Shown piece after piece: positions 45,860 through 57,577 of a stretch of 64,000 bases of DNA. Location of the stretch: the NCBI GenBank assembly GCA_019915015.1, contig JAHBBC010000001.1, positions 1,984,001 to 2,048,000 of the forward strand. Reading direction: 5' to 3'. The translations under genes and the position numbers were made by a program. Below the pieces are notes generated by a model. That model was not told the origin of the DNA. It did not search any database and worked only from the letters and a program-made list of their open reading frames with translations. Source of the DNA: Auriscalpium vulgare. Its lineage: Eukaryota > Basidiomycota > Agaricomycetes > Russulales > Auriscalpiaceae. Position 1 is the stretch's first letter. Each line of letters begins with the position of its first letter.

Positions 45860-48242
45860 TCACGACTCCCCACCCACATTTGTCCGTCGGCTCTCTCTTT
45901 CTTCACGTTGGACCCTCTGTCGCCGCTCACGCCCTGTTTCAACGGGCTCCTCGGGCTGGATAACAGGCCGCTGGCACACTGGGCACCGCCCGCTAACATC
46001 AGTGAGCCACGGGTCAAGACATGTTTTCTGAAAGGACGGTCAGCAAGCAGGAGATAAGAAGAGGACGAAAACGTACGTGGAACGCGTGTCCACAGGCGAG
46101 TAGCCGCAGCGGCTGCACACCCTGCCCCGCGTCCTCCAGCCTCAGAGCATCGGCCTCAGCATCTTCCCCGCCTCCCCCCCTGATGTCCTTTCCTTCCCCG
46201 TGAAGTTTAGTAGAGGTCTCGACGGGCGCTACTCCCTTGCCCTCCTTGTCCTCGCTGTCGACCCTCTGTGGCGCCTCGAAGTCCTCCAAGCAGATCGCAC
46301 ACGCCGCGCGGTTCCCCTCGAGGCGCACGAACGGTAACGCGTACGCGCCGCGCTCCCACTGGTCCTCCCACGTCCCGCTGCCCTTACCTTTGCCCTTCCC
46401 TCCGCCCGCGCTCTCCGACGCGAGCGACGCGCGCCGCCGCTTGAACGGCACGCGCAGGAAGCGGAATCGATGGCGGCGCGCGGGTGCAGTGGGAGTACCA
46501 TTGACAGGCGGCGCGCTTGGCGTGGGACCCGTTGATATAGGAGGCGCGACTGTGTGCGCGGGGGCGGGCACGGCGATTGTTGAGGTGCTTGGAATGTTGC
46601 TATTCGCAGGCGCGGTCGCTTTGGCGGTGAAGCGCAGCAGAGACGCTGAGGGTGATTTGGGCGAGCGGACGGCGGCAGGCGGAGGCTGCTTGTCGGGGAA
46701 GTCTTCTGGTGGCGGCGGGATGTAGAGGACGAGCGGGATCGCGTCGACGACGGCCCTCGGGAGCTTGCCGACCTCGGGCTTGATGTAGTGCGGGTTTTGG
46801 ATCGGGTGCCGCCCGATGCACAGCAGGAACACGCTCCAGGCCAGCTGTGCGATGGTCAAAATGTGCGATGGGTAAGGAGGATAGGAGACGCACGTATAGG
46901 ATGGGCCCAACGACGAAAACAAGCATCGCGATCATGACAACCTCAAGAATCATAAGGTACATCACGGATAGTACACCGAACGTCAGCCACCATAGGTGCG
47001 GCGACGTATGCCGACACGAATGGATGGATGAGTACAGGAAAATCTGAACGAGTACAAACCACACCAACGTGGTCGTCGACCCAACGCCCGTCAGCCTGAA
47101 TCCCAAATCGTTAGCTAGTCTCGTGACAAGGAGGGGCTACGCACCGCACGTATGTTTTCGGATATGCTTCGTTGGCGCGCGCCTGGCTCGCGGTTATGCG
47201 TCGTTGGGCAGGGGGGCCCACGGTCCCCAGCTCGATATTGCCCCCGCCTTGCGTCCGGCTTATCCGGCTGCTACCGCGCGGCGCACTCCCATCCATTTCC
47301 AGATCTCGCAGGAGCCTGACAATTGAAAGGTGTCAGTACGCAGATCCGCATGCGTTCCATGGATACACCGCCCCGCCCTGAGAAATGCCTGTTCCGCAAC
47401 AGGAAAGGAAACTACGAGACACGCACCGGTCGCGCTTCGTGCGCTCCAAGGACCACCGCCAATACGAGAGCCCGATGTCGAGTGTCAGGCGCGCGACCCA
47501 GAGGGAGTCCCACACGCCGAGCGGCTTCCCGCACGCATCCCATTCGCTCTTGTCCGGCACGAGTGCGCTCTTGTGATGTGCGGAATACGCGAGCAGTGCG
47601 ATAATCGTGATGATCTGTGTGATCAACAAGTGAACGCATAAGTGCCGAACCACACACAATAACAGATGAAATTGGGCTGGGGAGAAGAAGTGCTAGCAAG
47701 ACAACGCGCACCTGAGCCGTATCCGAAACAACAGCCCATATCACCGTCACCAGCTCCTTGCGCGCCTTGTTATTCCTCCCGTATCCAAAGAAATGTAGCG
47801 CGCGCGCGAAATACGCCCGCGGCGACCGCCGTGCTCCACTCGGCGGGGGCGACGGCGGCGGCGTATCCGGCACGATGCGGATAGGGGAATGCGCGCGCTC
47901 CCGCCATGCAGCTTCATTTTCGGGCAGCACCATGTACTCCATAGGATGGTCAGGGGGGAGCTGGATGGCGAGGTCGTGGGCAGGCTCGAAGGAGAGGTCG
48001 TGGGCAGGCTCGAAGGAGAGGTCGTGCGCAGGCTCGAAGGCGAGCTCGTGCGCGGGCGGCAGGTGTTCTTCCCAGTGCGGGTCCTCGACCTCGTAGTCAA
48101 CGTAGGACACCTGGTTCGCCACGGCGGCCGAATTAAAGTCGCTTTCCGAGGCATGGGCACTGCTCAGTGGCCCTAGTTCACTGCCTCCGGCGGCGGCACT
48201 AGCGGGGTCGACAGCGTCAAGAGGTGGGAGGGGCTGCGGCAT
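45860..48242 (-). CDS. Multi-spanning RING-H2 E3 ubiquitin ligase
   Basis: Start ATG 48242, stop TGA 45862-45860, about six exons. N-terminus acidic and low complexity with an FEPAHDLS repeat, then RYFAR-like basic segment and several membrane helices (IITIIALLAYSAHH; TTTLVWFVLVQIFLY; VLSVMYLMILEVVMIAMLVF; LAWSVFLLCIG), a Pro/Ala/Ser-rich linker, and a C-terminal RING-H2: CAICLEDFEAPQ, a long acidic insert, LLACGHAFH across the last intron to KTCLDPWLTD and RCPVCQRPV. Spacing C-x2-C, C-x-H-x2-H-x2-C and C-x2-C is present, so the E2-binding fold should be intact apart from the insert of about 50 residues between the first two zinc-ligand pairs. Membrane-embedded RING ligases act in endomembrane protein turnover; the substrate is unknown. 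Confidence 0.87.
47970..48056. repeat. 24-bp coding tandem repeat, about 3.6 copies
   Basis: Copies at 47970-47993, 47994-48017, 48018-48041 and a partial fourth. The unit keeps the frame and encodes FEPAHDLS in the RING-H2 protein N-terminus. Confidence 0.92.
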
Positions 48243-50002
48243 TGTGGTGGGAATATCGCGCGCGCTGTGTGAGAACAAGGACTATAGGATACACCAAGCC
48301 TCCTAGGATAGAGAGATGGGCGGTGCACTGTGAAGATCGATGGCAGAATACTGTAAGGCGTTCGAGCTTGTAACTGCCTGTTTAGGCGGCCATGCCTTCA
48401 GGACGCGAGGCGGTGCAGTGCGTGTTCTAGGGTGTGGGGCTTTACTGACGGTGCGGAGGGTCTAGCGCAGAGCTGGAAGTGCGGAGGGTGGAGGTCGGCT
48501 CTGGGAGGGTTTGTTGAAATACTTAAATGCTTGTGCACTGCGGCCGGCCGCGAGGCACGTGGCTGTGCTGAGCGCTGAGCCTTAGCGCGAGTCAGTACAG
48601 CTCTGTCCTGGTCAACCCGACGAACATATGTTATTATACAGTTCGACAGTTCGTATCATTACGATGGATGTGCTATGCGCAGGCTGTAGTGACTACACTG
48701 CCCAGACTGCTGTGCGCTAAACGCAACGCCGAAGGACTTACACACTTGAACGCCATCGCAACAAAGTCACATACTTACGTTGGTTGCCCTTGCGCCTTCA
48801 GCTTCAATGAATCCAACGTGTGCACAAGTCAGCAACTTTTCATCCATCTGTTGAGCGCGCCATCACATCCAAATGCAACCCCAGAATATAAGGACAGTCA
48901 TTCATATATGAGGCATTCCAGTGAAGGACGCCTTGTCGAGGTCGGTCGGCAGACGCTCGGATTTGAGTTTCCGGATAAGGCGCCGAGCCGCACCTGCAAC
49001 ACGCTGCACAAACTTGCCGCCGCCGGCTTCTGAATTCCTCGCGCGCTCTAGCAAGCGCCGCTGGCGCAGGGCGAACGCAGAACTCGCGACGTGCGGGGCA
49101 TGTACATAGGCGATGACCTTGTACGTGCGCGGTCGTCGCCACACAGGGACCTGGGCAGCCTGCTTGAGCATTGAAGCTGCGAAGTACGTGGGGGCGCTTC
49201 GATAGGCGTGTTGACGCGGCCGATGACGGCGTGTATCGTGTCCGACTGCCAAATTCGACGACGGTCAACGTACATCGGTAGCGACTCGTTTATAGATGTC
49301 GCACGTGGAGTAGATGCATGCTCATCTGCACTGAGATCGCGAGGAGTTACTTCCTGCAGTGACGTACTGACAAAAATCAGCCGACACGAGCGTAGCTCAC
49401 CAGCAAAATGTCAGGCTATCCTCGAGGCTTCGGTGTCGACGCCCGCTCGCCAGATGAGGCCACAGCTGCAACGCGCCGTGAGCCGCTGGTAAGGGGAGCC
49501 CGCAAAGCTCTGGGGCTTACCGCTTGCAAGAGTATCCAACAGAAGCAGTCGCCTCAGCGCCCGATATTGTGCAACCAGCCTGGCTGGCATACAGATTTTC
49601 CATCGCCGACTGCTCCAGTTCGGCAGATGTCCCACTCGAACACTGGATCTTCCTCTCTGGATCGAGTTACAGCGAACCCGGCGGTGGCGCCTTGTCGCAG
49701 ACTCGCAACCCTGTCAGCGGCCCTCGCTGGCATGTCAGTCAAGAAGAAGGCGGAGACGGCAAGAGCACTAACCGCATGGGAGCAGAAATCGAACTTGAAA
49801 ATGTCGATGCCGTCTAGAAGATTTGTACCTCTGGCGAGATCGACCTTATCAGAGACAAAGTGGCCCGACCTGAGACGCATGTTAGCGCATGCCAACTGCC
49901 CCCTCTAGAACACAGAGCCGTGGCACGAGTTTCATCAAAGAAGTCAGAAATCTACCAGTAAATCAGTACGCTTGGTGGCCATAGTGACAAGCTCGAGGTG
50001 CC
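48243..50002. other. Gene-poor interval
   Basis: About 1.8 kb upstream of the RING-H2 gene. Apart from the weak candidate at 48902-49171 nothing coding is convincing. It ends where homology to the subtilase begins. Confidence 0.45.
48902..49171 (-). CDS. Hypothetical small basic protein, doubtful
   Basis: 89-residue frame from ATG 49171 without introns, strongly basic (RRPRTYKVIAYVHAPHV, RRLIRKLKSERLPTDLDKA). No family recognised, no signal peptide, and overlapping frames exist, so it may well be chance. Confidence 0.2.
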   Translation of the reverse strand: MLKQAAQVPVWRRPRTYKVIAYVHAPHVASSAFALRQRRLLERARNSEAGGGKFVQRVAGAARRLIRKLKSERLPTDLDKASFTGMPHI

Positions 50003-50575
50003 GCCGAAGGGTACGTGTGAGCGCGCATTGCCTACGTTCAAAGTGATAGCCGCACCGACGAACAATCCAGGCGCGTTGTAGTATTCATGACCGACGTGGA
50101 AGCCGAGGCCGCGTTCCTCCACGAGCGAAAGATATGCGCGTGCGGCTAGACGAGATAAGCAGGATGATGAAGCAGGGCCGCACAGATCTGCTCACCGCCT
50201 CGCCAGATCTTTTCCCGGGGATATCGGCTGCGGTGTCGAATTCGACGATGAACTTGTTAGGAACGATTGGAAAGCTGATTTTCCTTTCGATGTTGGGCAA
50301 CGACACTGTTGCCGACTCCCGAGACACAGATGGCCAGAGCAAGCTGTACAAACAGGGCTAGAGCTTGCACGGCGGGGCAGACCTGGCCAGACGATGAGAC
50401 TCTCAATTAACTAAAATCTATAAACATTCAACTCCTCAGTCCGCTTTATGTAGAAGCCTTCGTTGCGTTCGTCGGCGACCGCAGAAACGACATATTTCGT
50501 CATGCCGCTCGGGCGGCTCGTTTGCTCGGAGAAGAAGTCGGTGATACCTCCCATCTATTCGGTCCAAAATGCGGA
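50003..50575 (-). pseudogene. Subtilase remnant: promoter and 5' end only
   Basis: On the minus strand this reproduces the upstream region and first exons of the subtilase at 51391: an upstream block (CGCAACGAAGGCTTCTACAT), a start-codon region that now reads GTG CAA GCT where the intact copy has ATG CAA GCT (50370-50368), the prodomain (NIERKISFPIVPNKFIVEF, DIPGKRSGEAV), an intron, HVGHEY...APGLFVGAAITLN and the following donor. Homology stops at about 50003. Beyond the lost ATG there is a frame shift between the signal-peptide part and the prodomain. It is a non-functional inverted partial copy. Confidence 0.82.
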
Positions 50576-51234
50576 CGGAGACCTTCCGTGGTCCTTCTTG
50601 AAGGAGATCTCGGCTGGGTGGCGGTGCTCATCTCCCATATTTGTCAGCGAGGGCGGGAGCTGCGGCTCGGCGGCGGCCTGTTCAAAATGCTATGATCCTG
50701 ACCTGCGAAGGTTGGATCTGTCTACTCTGCCTGGGAGACTACTCGCGATAGCCTCTGATCTTATGGCTGTTCCCAGACCCGCGTTATTGAGCTGAGCTCA
50801 CCCTAACATGGTAGCCTCAAGAGGACGTCCGTGTTACCGAGCAATGCTCTGTTCTGTGTTCACACCCTCAGGCTCAGCTGTGGTTCGGAATCGCGCTACT
50901 CACCACGCGGTCCGCTGTAGATCTGATGGTGGAGTATCTTTTCTCTACGCGTTGATGGGGTGCTTGCCGAGGTGCTCCGAAGTCTCTTTAAACCCGCAAA
51001 CGACCTTCTCCTTTTTTTTTCAACGGAATACGCCTACTGCACGCGTGCGCGCCTCGTCAGGGTCGGTGTCTTCTCGTGGGCATCTTGCTTTCGGAGTAAA
51101 TCTCGATTCCTAACTTTTGTATGCGGAACCTCGGCGAGCCATGCACCCAGCGGGGACTTCTCTTCTCTTCTGCCGGATGTTTCTCCGCCTTCACTCCCAA
51201 TGATAACCCTCAAGCTCATTCTACGCCATAATTG
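50576..51234. other. Spacer of the inverted repeat, nothing recognised
   Basis: About 660 bp between the two arms; no supported gene. The right side should contain distal promoter sequence of the 51391 subtilase. Confidence 0.4.
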
Positions 51235-51390
51235 ATGACGGGACTGATCTGGACGGAAAGATTGGGAGGTGTCACCGACTTCGAAAAAAAAGCAAGCCGC
51301 CTGGCACGTTATGTGGTCGCCGACGAACGCAACGAAGGCTTCTACATAAACTGGGCGAGAGTCGCATCGTCTGGCCTGCTCTGCCCCACC

Positions 51391-54300
51391 ATGCAAGCTC
51401 TTGCCCTGTTTGTACAGCTAGCTCTGGCCGGCTATGTCTTGGCAACGGTGCCGTTGACCAACATCGAGAGGAAAACCACCTTTCCGATCGTTCCTAACAA
51501 GTTCATCGTAGAATTCAATACCGCAACCGATATCCCCGGGAAAAGATCTGACGAGACGGTGAGCAAATCTGCGCGGCGCTGCTTCATCATCCTGCTTACA
51601 TCGTTTAATCAGACCCGCGCGCATGTCCTTCGTTCGTGGACGGAACGCGGCGTCGGCTTCCACGTCGGTCATGAATACAACGCGCCTGGACTGTTTGTCG
51701 GCGCGGCTATTACTTTGAATGTAGGCAATGCGCGCTCACTGGCACTTGTGATATGCTCATGAACTTCATGCCACGTAGAACGCCAATGTCAGTTTTTACA
51801 CGTGGCTCTGGCATTGGGCATTTATGCAACTTTCTCCATGTCATCAGGATGTGAAGCAGCTCGGACAGACCTCAGGAGTTTTGGCCATTCGTCCCAGCTA
51901 CACGTATCAGGCTCCGAAGTGAGGATCTAGTGTTTTGTGTGGCGCTCGACTAACCAGCACTTCAGGCCGGTGTTTTCCCATGTAATCACAGGTACCAGCG
52001 ACCCCGCAGTCCCTCCGGAAACCCAAAGCACGCACATCTTGACGGTACTTGTCAAGCTTTATTTCTGGTGTTGACCGAACACTGATGCATACTTCATTGA
52101 ACATATAGGGAGTTGACAAGCTTCATGCGCAAGGGATCTTTGGTACCGGAGTCAAGATTGGAATGTGTGTGCGCTCGTGTTCTTCCAGGTTGGAAAGCAC
52201 TAACCTCGAACATGCAGCATTGATACTGGTGCATGATGCCCTGATGTGCTTACTGCCGAGCCGATCTCATCATCTTCCAGGGATTGACTACACCCATCCT
52301 GCTTTGGGAGGTGCCATTGGTCCAGGTCACAAGATTGTCGGCGGATACGATTTTGTCGGCGACGATTACACAGGCAAGTTTTGAATATCTAGTACTGACC
52401 TCATCTTCCTGACTGACGCAACCTAGGAAGCAACACTCCCGTTCCTGACGATGATCCTCTCGACCAATGCAATGGTAAGTCTTACGTTGCACATCTTGAG
52501 GCTCGTGCTCATTCTTCACAAGGGCATGGCACACACGTGGCTGTGAGTGTCCATATCGTGAGATGAAACCCCAGCTCATCGCGGATACAGGGAATACTCG
52601 GCGCAGATCCCGACAACCTGTTCAACATCAGTGGTGTCGCGTACGAGGCGTCGCTCAGTGCCTACCGTATCTTCGGATGCACTGTTGACGGCACGGTGAC
52701 CGATGACAGTACGTCCCGCACTTCTTCCGTTTCCTTCGCCGCATCCTGACGGGGGTGCGCCTCAGTCATCGTGGCTGCATTGTTGCTTGGTCGCTCCGAG
52801 GAGCAGGACATTATGACCCTTGCTCTCGGCGGCGCCGATGGCTGGACGGAGAGCACGAGCTCCGTTGTCGCCAGTCGTCTTGCGGCGACGGGCACGGTCG
52901 TCACCATTGCCGCGGGTAACGATGGCGACACGGGCTCGTGGTTTACATCGGGCCCTGGGAATGGTGTGGACGTCATCTCGGTCGCCAGTCTTGACAAGTC
53001 AGTGCTCATAACCTACGAAGATAGCCGGACACTCATATCTGTTTTAAGCACTGTCGTACAGTTGCAGAACGCCACAGTGCATGGCGTTGCGAACCCAGGG
53101 ATCCCGTACTACCAACTCTGGCCCCTTCCGATTCCTGGGGAATGGCCGATCTATGCTACATCAAATGACACCACCATCGTAGATGATGCATGTGATCCTC
53201 TGCCCGATTCCACTCCTGACCTTTCCGTATTCCTGACTGTTGTCCGCCGTGGAACATGCACATTTGTAGGTTGCTGGACATTCCGTTTAGTTGCACCGGT
53301 TGAAGTACTGTCGCTAAACAGGCGCAAAAACTTACGAATATCGCGGACAAGGGCGGAAATGTTGTCCTCATCTATGAGTGAGATATTTCACTTTGTTCGT
53401 AGTGTTTGTCTGACATTTCCGATAGTAATGGAAATGGCTTTACTTTAATTGACACAGGAAACTTCACCAATGCGACATTAATACAGGCTGCAGACGGAAT
53501 ATGGGTACGCACCACAGTGCGGTCTTGACTCTCGGATTCTGAGGAGGATCCTCCCAGCTTGTCTCACAATTTATTGCTGGCGCACCTATCACTATCTCAT
53601 TCCCACAATCAGGGGGCTCCTTCGCATTCCCCGACTCGTCCGGCGGTCTCATCTCGTCTTTCACCAGCTACGGCCCGACGAACGATATGTACTTCAAACC
53701 CGCAGTCGCCGCTCCAGGCGGCAACATCCTCTCCACCTTCCCCGTACCGCTCGGTTCGTATGCTGTCATGTCTGGTACGTCGATGGCCACACCTTTCTTG
53801 GCCGGCAGTGCCGCCCTTCTCTTGGGCGTCAAAGGGAAGACCACGGCTGTCGCATTGGCGGCGCGTTCGCTCTTCGAGACGACGGCGCAGACAATCGGGT
53901 CGGACCATACGGATGCCGCTCCTCTGCAGACTGTGACGCAGCAGGGCGCTGGTCTGGTTGACGTATTCACTGCCATTCACACGGAAACTCTGGTGACTCC
54001 AGGGCAGCTCGTCTTGAACGATACGGCCAATTACAAAGGATTGTAGGTAACGCCGTGCTTTATAGCGTTGGCTGCTGCTAAAGTCGATCGTTCTAATAGC
54101 CAGTCCTTCACCATCGTGAATACAGGCAAAACGGTCAAAAACTACATCTTGAATCACTCACCCGCTGGAACGGCGCTCACATACCAGCCTGTAATAGCTC
54201 CTTAAAATACGTGTGGCGATGACTCACTATCTCGTAGGGCACTATCCTCCCTGCGGATGGACCCGTCCCGCTTTCGACGAACTACGCTACGGTGAAACTC

Positions 54301-55123
54301 AGTGCAACAAGTCTGACGCTTCACCCGGGCCAATCCTCAATCATTTCTGCCCACATTACACCGCCTTCGGGAGACGACCGTCGACATACCCCGTGTTCTC
54401 TGGGTTCATTAAAATCCAGAGCGAAACCGAGACGACGCACGTAACCTACTTGGGCCTCAAGGGCTCCTTGAAAGATGTGCAGGTTGTGGACAACACGAAT
54501 GCCGCATTTGGATTCGACATCCCTGCCCTCATCGATGCCGATGGAGACGTGCAAACCGGGCCTCAGAACTACACTTTCTCAGGCTCTGACGTGCCTCTGG
54601 TCCTAAATCGGTGAGTCGTGGTTGTGATATGAAAGCTGTTCAGTTCAGAGTCTGATCGCCAGGGTAGTCTGGCATTTGGCACACCGATGCTGCGTTATGA
54701 TCTGGTTCAGCCCGACATTAGCCTTGTCCCGACTTTGAACCAGCGCTCCCTAAAAGACGGGACCCCCGTATTGGAGCGGAGTTTCTTTTCGTTCCCTCAC
54801 GGCAAGCCAAACACCTTCGCCCAGGTGTCCATCGTCGGGTCTCTATTCGAAATTGACTACGTTCCGCGCGATTATGTGAGCTGTCCTCAATGTTGCTTTC
54901 TCCATATTTCCTCACGCTTGGACACATTATATAGGAAACCAGGTATCACACTCTGCAGTTTTCGGCACAGTTCGCGAATGGGACGGATATCCCAACGGGC
55001 AATTACCGTATCCTTCTACGCGCTCTGACCGTGACGGGGGACAACACGCAGGAAAAGGACTTCGAGAGCTGGCTTAGCCCTATCGTTGGTGTCTTCCCAA
55101 ACGGCACCTCCGGTTCGGCTTAA
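51391..55123 (+). CDS. S8 subtilase, nearly intact copy (one frameshift)
   Basis: Secreted serine protease, paralogue of the 31.8-kb copy. Signal peptide MQALALFVQLALAGYVLA, prodomain (NKFIVEFNTATDIPGKR, GVGFHVGHEYNAPGLFVGAA), catalytic Asp in IIDTGIDYTHP, His in GHGTHVA, Asn in AAGNDGDTG, PA-like insert with VRRGTCTF, catalytic Ser in SGTSMATPFLAG, fibronectin-like region, and a C-terminus with FESWLSPIVGVFPNG and TAA at 55121. About 18 exons; microexons at 51779-51787 (9 nt) and 52218-52228 (11 nt, holding the catalytic Asp) match those of the other copy in place and length. All catalytic residues are present. One base is missing around 54375-54383, where the frame of HITPPSGDD must join TYPVFSGFIKIQ; without correction the protein would lose its C-terminal third. 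Sequence error is possible. Confidence 0.88.
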
Positions 55124-55817
55124 ATCTCATACTTCAAATGTCGTCATTGGTTCAGTAACAACTTTTCTCTTCATATTGTACGGCCAGCTCTCATAGTCAG
55201 CCTCCTGCGTCATTTCGCCAGTAACCTTTACTGCCCTAACAAAAAGCGATAGTATTCATGCTGTCACTTCGTTCCATTCACAAAGTAACATCTTTGCGAG
55301 ATGCTTGTGTCGTCTAAGCCCTGAATGGGCCGCTCATGTTGCTGGTCCCCCGAACCCCACGCGCGACCCGTTGTCTTCGCGGTGTAGTACGAGCCAGTGT
55401 TGTACATGACCCAATACCGGATACTGTCTGGTCTCGACATAACTGACAGCACAACCGCAAGTCGAAGTCGTGATACCAGTTGACCTAGACAGATGAAATT
55501 CTAAAATCCGGGTCTGCCGAGATAGTCAGACGTGTGCGTGTTTTCCTGAGTTGGCCTAGCCAGCCTACACTGTTGGGATAAGTGAACGAGAGGGTGCAGG
55601 GAGCTAGAAACAAGAGCATACTGGCATATATGCGCACCCAAGGTCGTGTTGATCGTGTGCGAGTGCCATCGGTGAGTCGATGATACTGATAACCACACAA
55701 CGGTGTATCTGGTGTGCAGAGTGCGTTGGGATGCAGAGGTGGAGGAGACCAAGCCGGGCCGTCCGCGTGTGCGCCTGTTGCCTGCGCAGCCGTCTCGCTC
55801 AGCCTGCGCTTTGCAGC
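55124..55817. other. Intergenic, nothing recognised
   Basis: About 690 bp between the subtilase stop and the peroxin start, presumably carrying the peroxin promoter. No clear element. Confidence 0.45.
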
Positions 55818-57407
55818 ATGTCGTCCGACACACACCGGCGCACTGCGTCTCAACCGCTGCCGACCCCGCCTCTCCAGCTCAACTTCTCCGACCACGTCCA
55901 CGCCCTCCACGCCCCGTCCCCGCTCTCCGCGACCACCACGCCTGCCCCACCCCCGCCACCGCCCGCCCTCGCCGGCGCGCCCACCCTCGTCGACTTCCTC
56001 CACACCACCCCCGCCCCGCTCGTCGCCGCCCTCGTGCGCATCGCCCCGACCGTCTCCGCCGCGCGTCATGCTCTCGAGGTCGTCAGCTGGTCCGGGAAGG
56101 AGAAGGGCGCATGGCTCGATGGAGGCCTGCTGCTGGCCGCCTGGTGGGCCCTCGCGCTGTTCGCGGACTACGCTCTCATGTGCGTTCCGATCCTTGCAAT
56201 CCAGGATCTGACTGATGCTGCCTGTGTGCCCCTCCAGATATCTACTGCCCATAATCGTGCTCGGCGTCGTGGTCCTCGCCCGGCGCCGGCCCGCAGCCCC
56301 GCAGCCGCCGTCGCCGCCGATCACCGAGGCCGTCCTCCAGACGACGCTCACCGACCTCTCGACGTTCCACACGCTCCTCCCGCCGCCGCCCTCACTCCCC
56401 GCCGCCCTCCGCACGCTCTCCCTGCCGCTGCTCGCCCGCGCCCTCCTCGCGCTCTACGCGCCATACCTCCTCTTCACCTACCTCGTCCCTCTGCGCATCC
56501 TCATCGCCGTCGCCGGCACGCTCCTCCTCACCCACCGCGCACCCGCCGCGCAGCTCCTGCGCGCCGCGCTCTGGCGCAGCGCGTACGTGCGCTGGGCCGC
56601 GTACAAGGCGTACGCCGCGCTCACGGGCACCGCGCAGCCGTTCGCGCCGCCTACGCCCGCCGCCCGCCAGGCGACGCTCGCCGGGGCGTCCGCGCCCACG
56701 GCGCCCGTGCGCTTTGCGTTCACGGTGCACGAGAACCAGCGCTGGTGGGTCGGGCTCGACTGGACCGCTGCACTGCTGCCGAACGAGCGCCCGTCGTGGT
56801 GCGACGCCGCGCTGCAGCCCGTGCCGCCGCCCGCCGCCTTCGCGCTCCCGCCGCCGACGACCGCCTTCCTGCCTGCGCCGGGCAACCCGAATGCGCGCGA
56901 GCGCCGCGTCGCGAGCTGGGTGTGGGAGAACAGCGAGTGGAGCGTGGTGGTGAAGAAGGGCGAGCTGAGGAAGGAGGCGGAGGCGGAGGGCGCGCACGAG
57001 GAGGACGTGACGGACGCGGAGGGCTGGGTGTACGGCGATAACAAGTGGGAGAGCAGAAGCGGCAAGGGCAGCATCAGCAAGGTGCGTACACCGCCTTCCC
57101 CTCGCAAGGGTTTTGCTCATGTATTTCGCAGTACACGCGCTACCGCCGCTGGACACGCATCGCGTTGCTCACCGAGACGATTGACCTCGTCGGGCCCGGG
57201 CCGACCGGCATCGTGCGCGAGGATGACGACGAGGACCTCGCACCGCTGCGCTCTCCCGGTGCCTCTGCACCTTCGTCTCCGGTGCACTCGCGCGAGCAGT
57301 CACAAATCAAGCCGGACCGCGCGGGCTCGCCGGACGAGCGGCGGCATCTGGGACTTGGCGCGCTGCGGCAGCGGTTGCAGGCCGCCGTGGCGGGCGGGCA
57401 GCAATGA
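55818..57407 (+). CDS. Pex24/Pex30-type peroxisomal membrane protein with dysferlin domain
   Basis: Three exons (55818-56179, 56238-57081, 57132-57407) rebuild 493 residues. N-terminus Pro/Ala-rich, then hydrophobic segments (LLLAAWWALALFADYAL, YLLPIIVLGVVVLA, LLARALLALYAPYLLF and RILIAVAGTLLL), forming a reticulon-like hairpin region, then the split dysferlin fold: N-part FTVHENQRWWVGLDWT, middle WVWENSEWSVVVKKGEL, C-part DAEGWVYGDNKW and KYTRYRRWTR across the last intron. This is the Peroxin (Pex24p) family that controls peroxisome size and number and marks ER-peroxisome contact sites in yeasts. Which of the Pex23-family members it corresponds to cannot be decided. The C-terminal tail is disordered and probably phosphorylated (Ser/Pro). 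Confidence 0.9.
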
Positions 57408-57577
57408 GGGTCGTATGTACAGCAGTTGCTTTGCTCGTGTCATCTGTTGTTGTAAGTACGTATTTTACACTGTTAGCTTTTCCCGATCTTAGTAAGTACA
57501 GGTGTCCGGACATATAAATCCCTTTATCTCTCTACATACGCCTGGGTACGCCGACTGAGCCCATGTCGTGCGAAAGC

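Larger units (their letters stand above)
50003..51745. repeat. Head-to-head inverted repeat around subtilase 5' ends
   Basis: Arm 1 (about 50003-50575) is the reverse complement, with divergence, of arm 2 (about 51235-51745). Shared landmarks are the GGGAGGT(A/G)TCACCGACTTC block, the CGCCGACGAACGCAACGAAG block, the prodomain coding region and the GTAGGCAATGCGCGCTCAC donor region. The spacer is about 650 bp. Confidence 0.8.

Noticed and set aside
49408..49908. Plus- and minus-strand frames of 97-166 residues near 49.4-49.9 kb
   Set aside because: No recognised motif, overlapping on both strands, no consistent introns; treated as non-coding.
40467..50575. Idea that the 3' remnant (40.5 kb) and the 5' remnant (50 kb), both on the minus strand, are halves of one gene split by insertion of 8.6 kb
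   Set aside because: The 3' remnant is closer to the 31.8-kb copy and the 5' remnant closer to the 51.4-kb copy, so they most likely arose separately.
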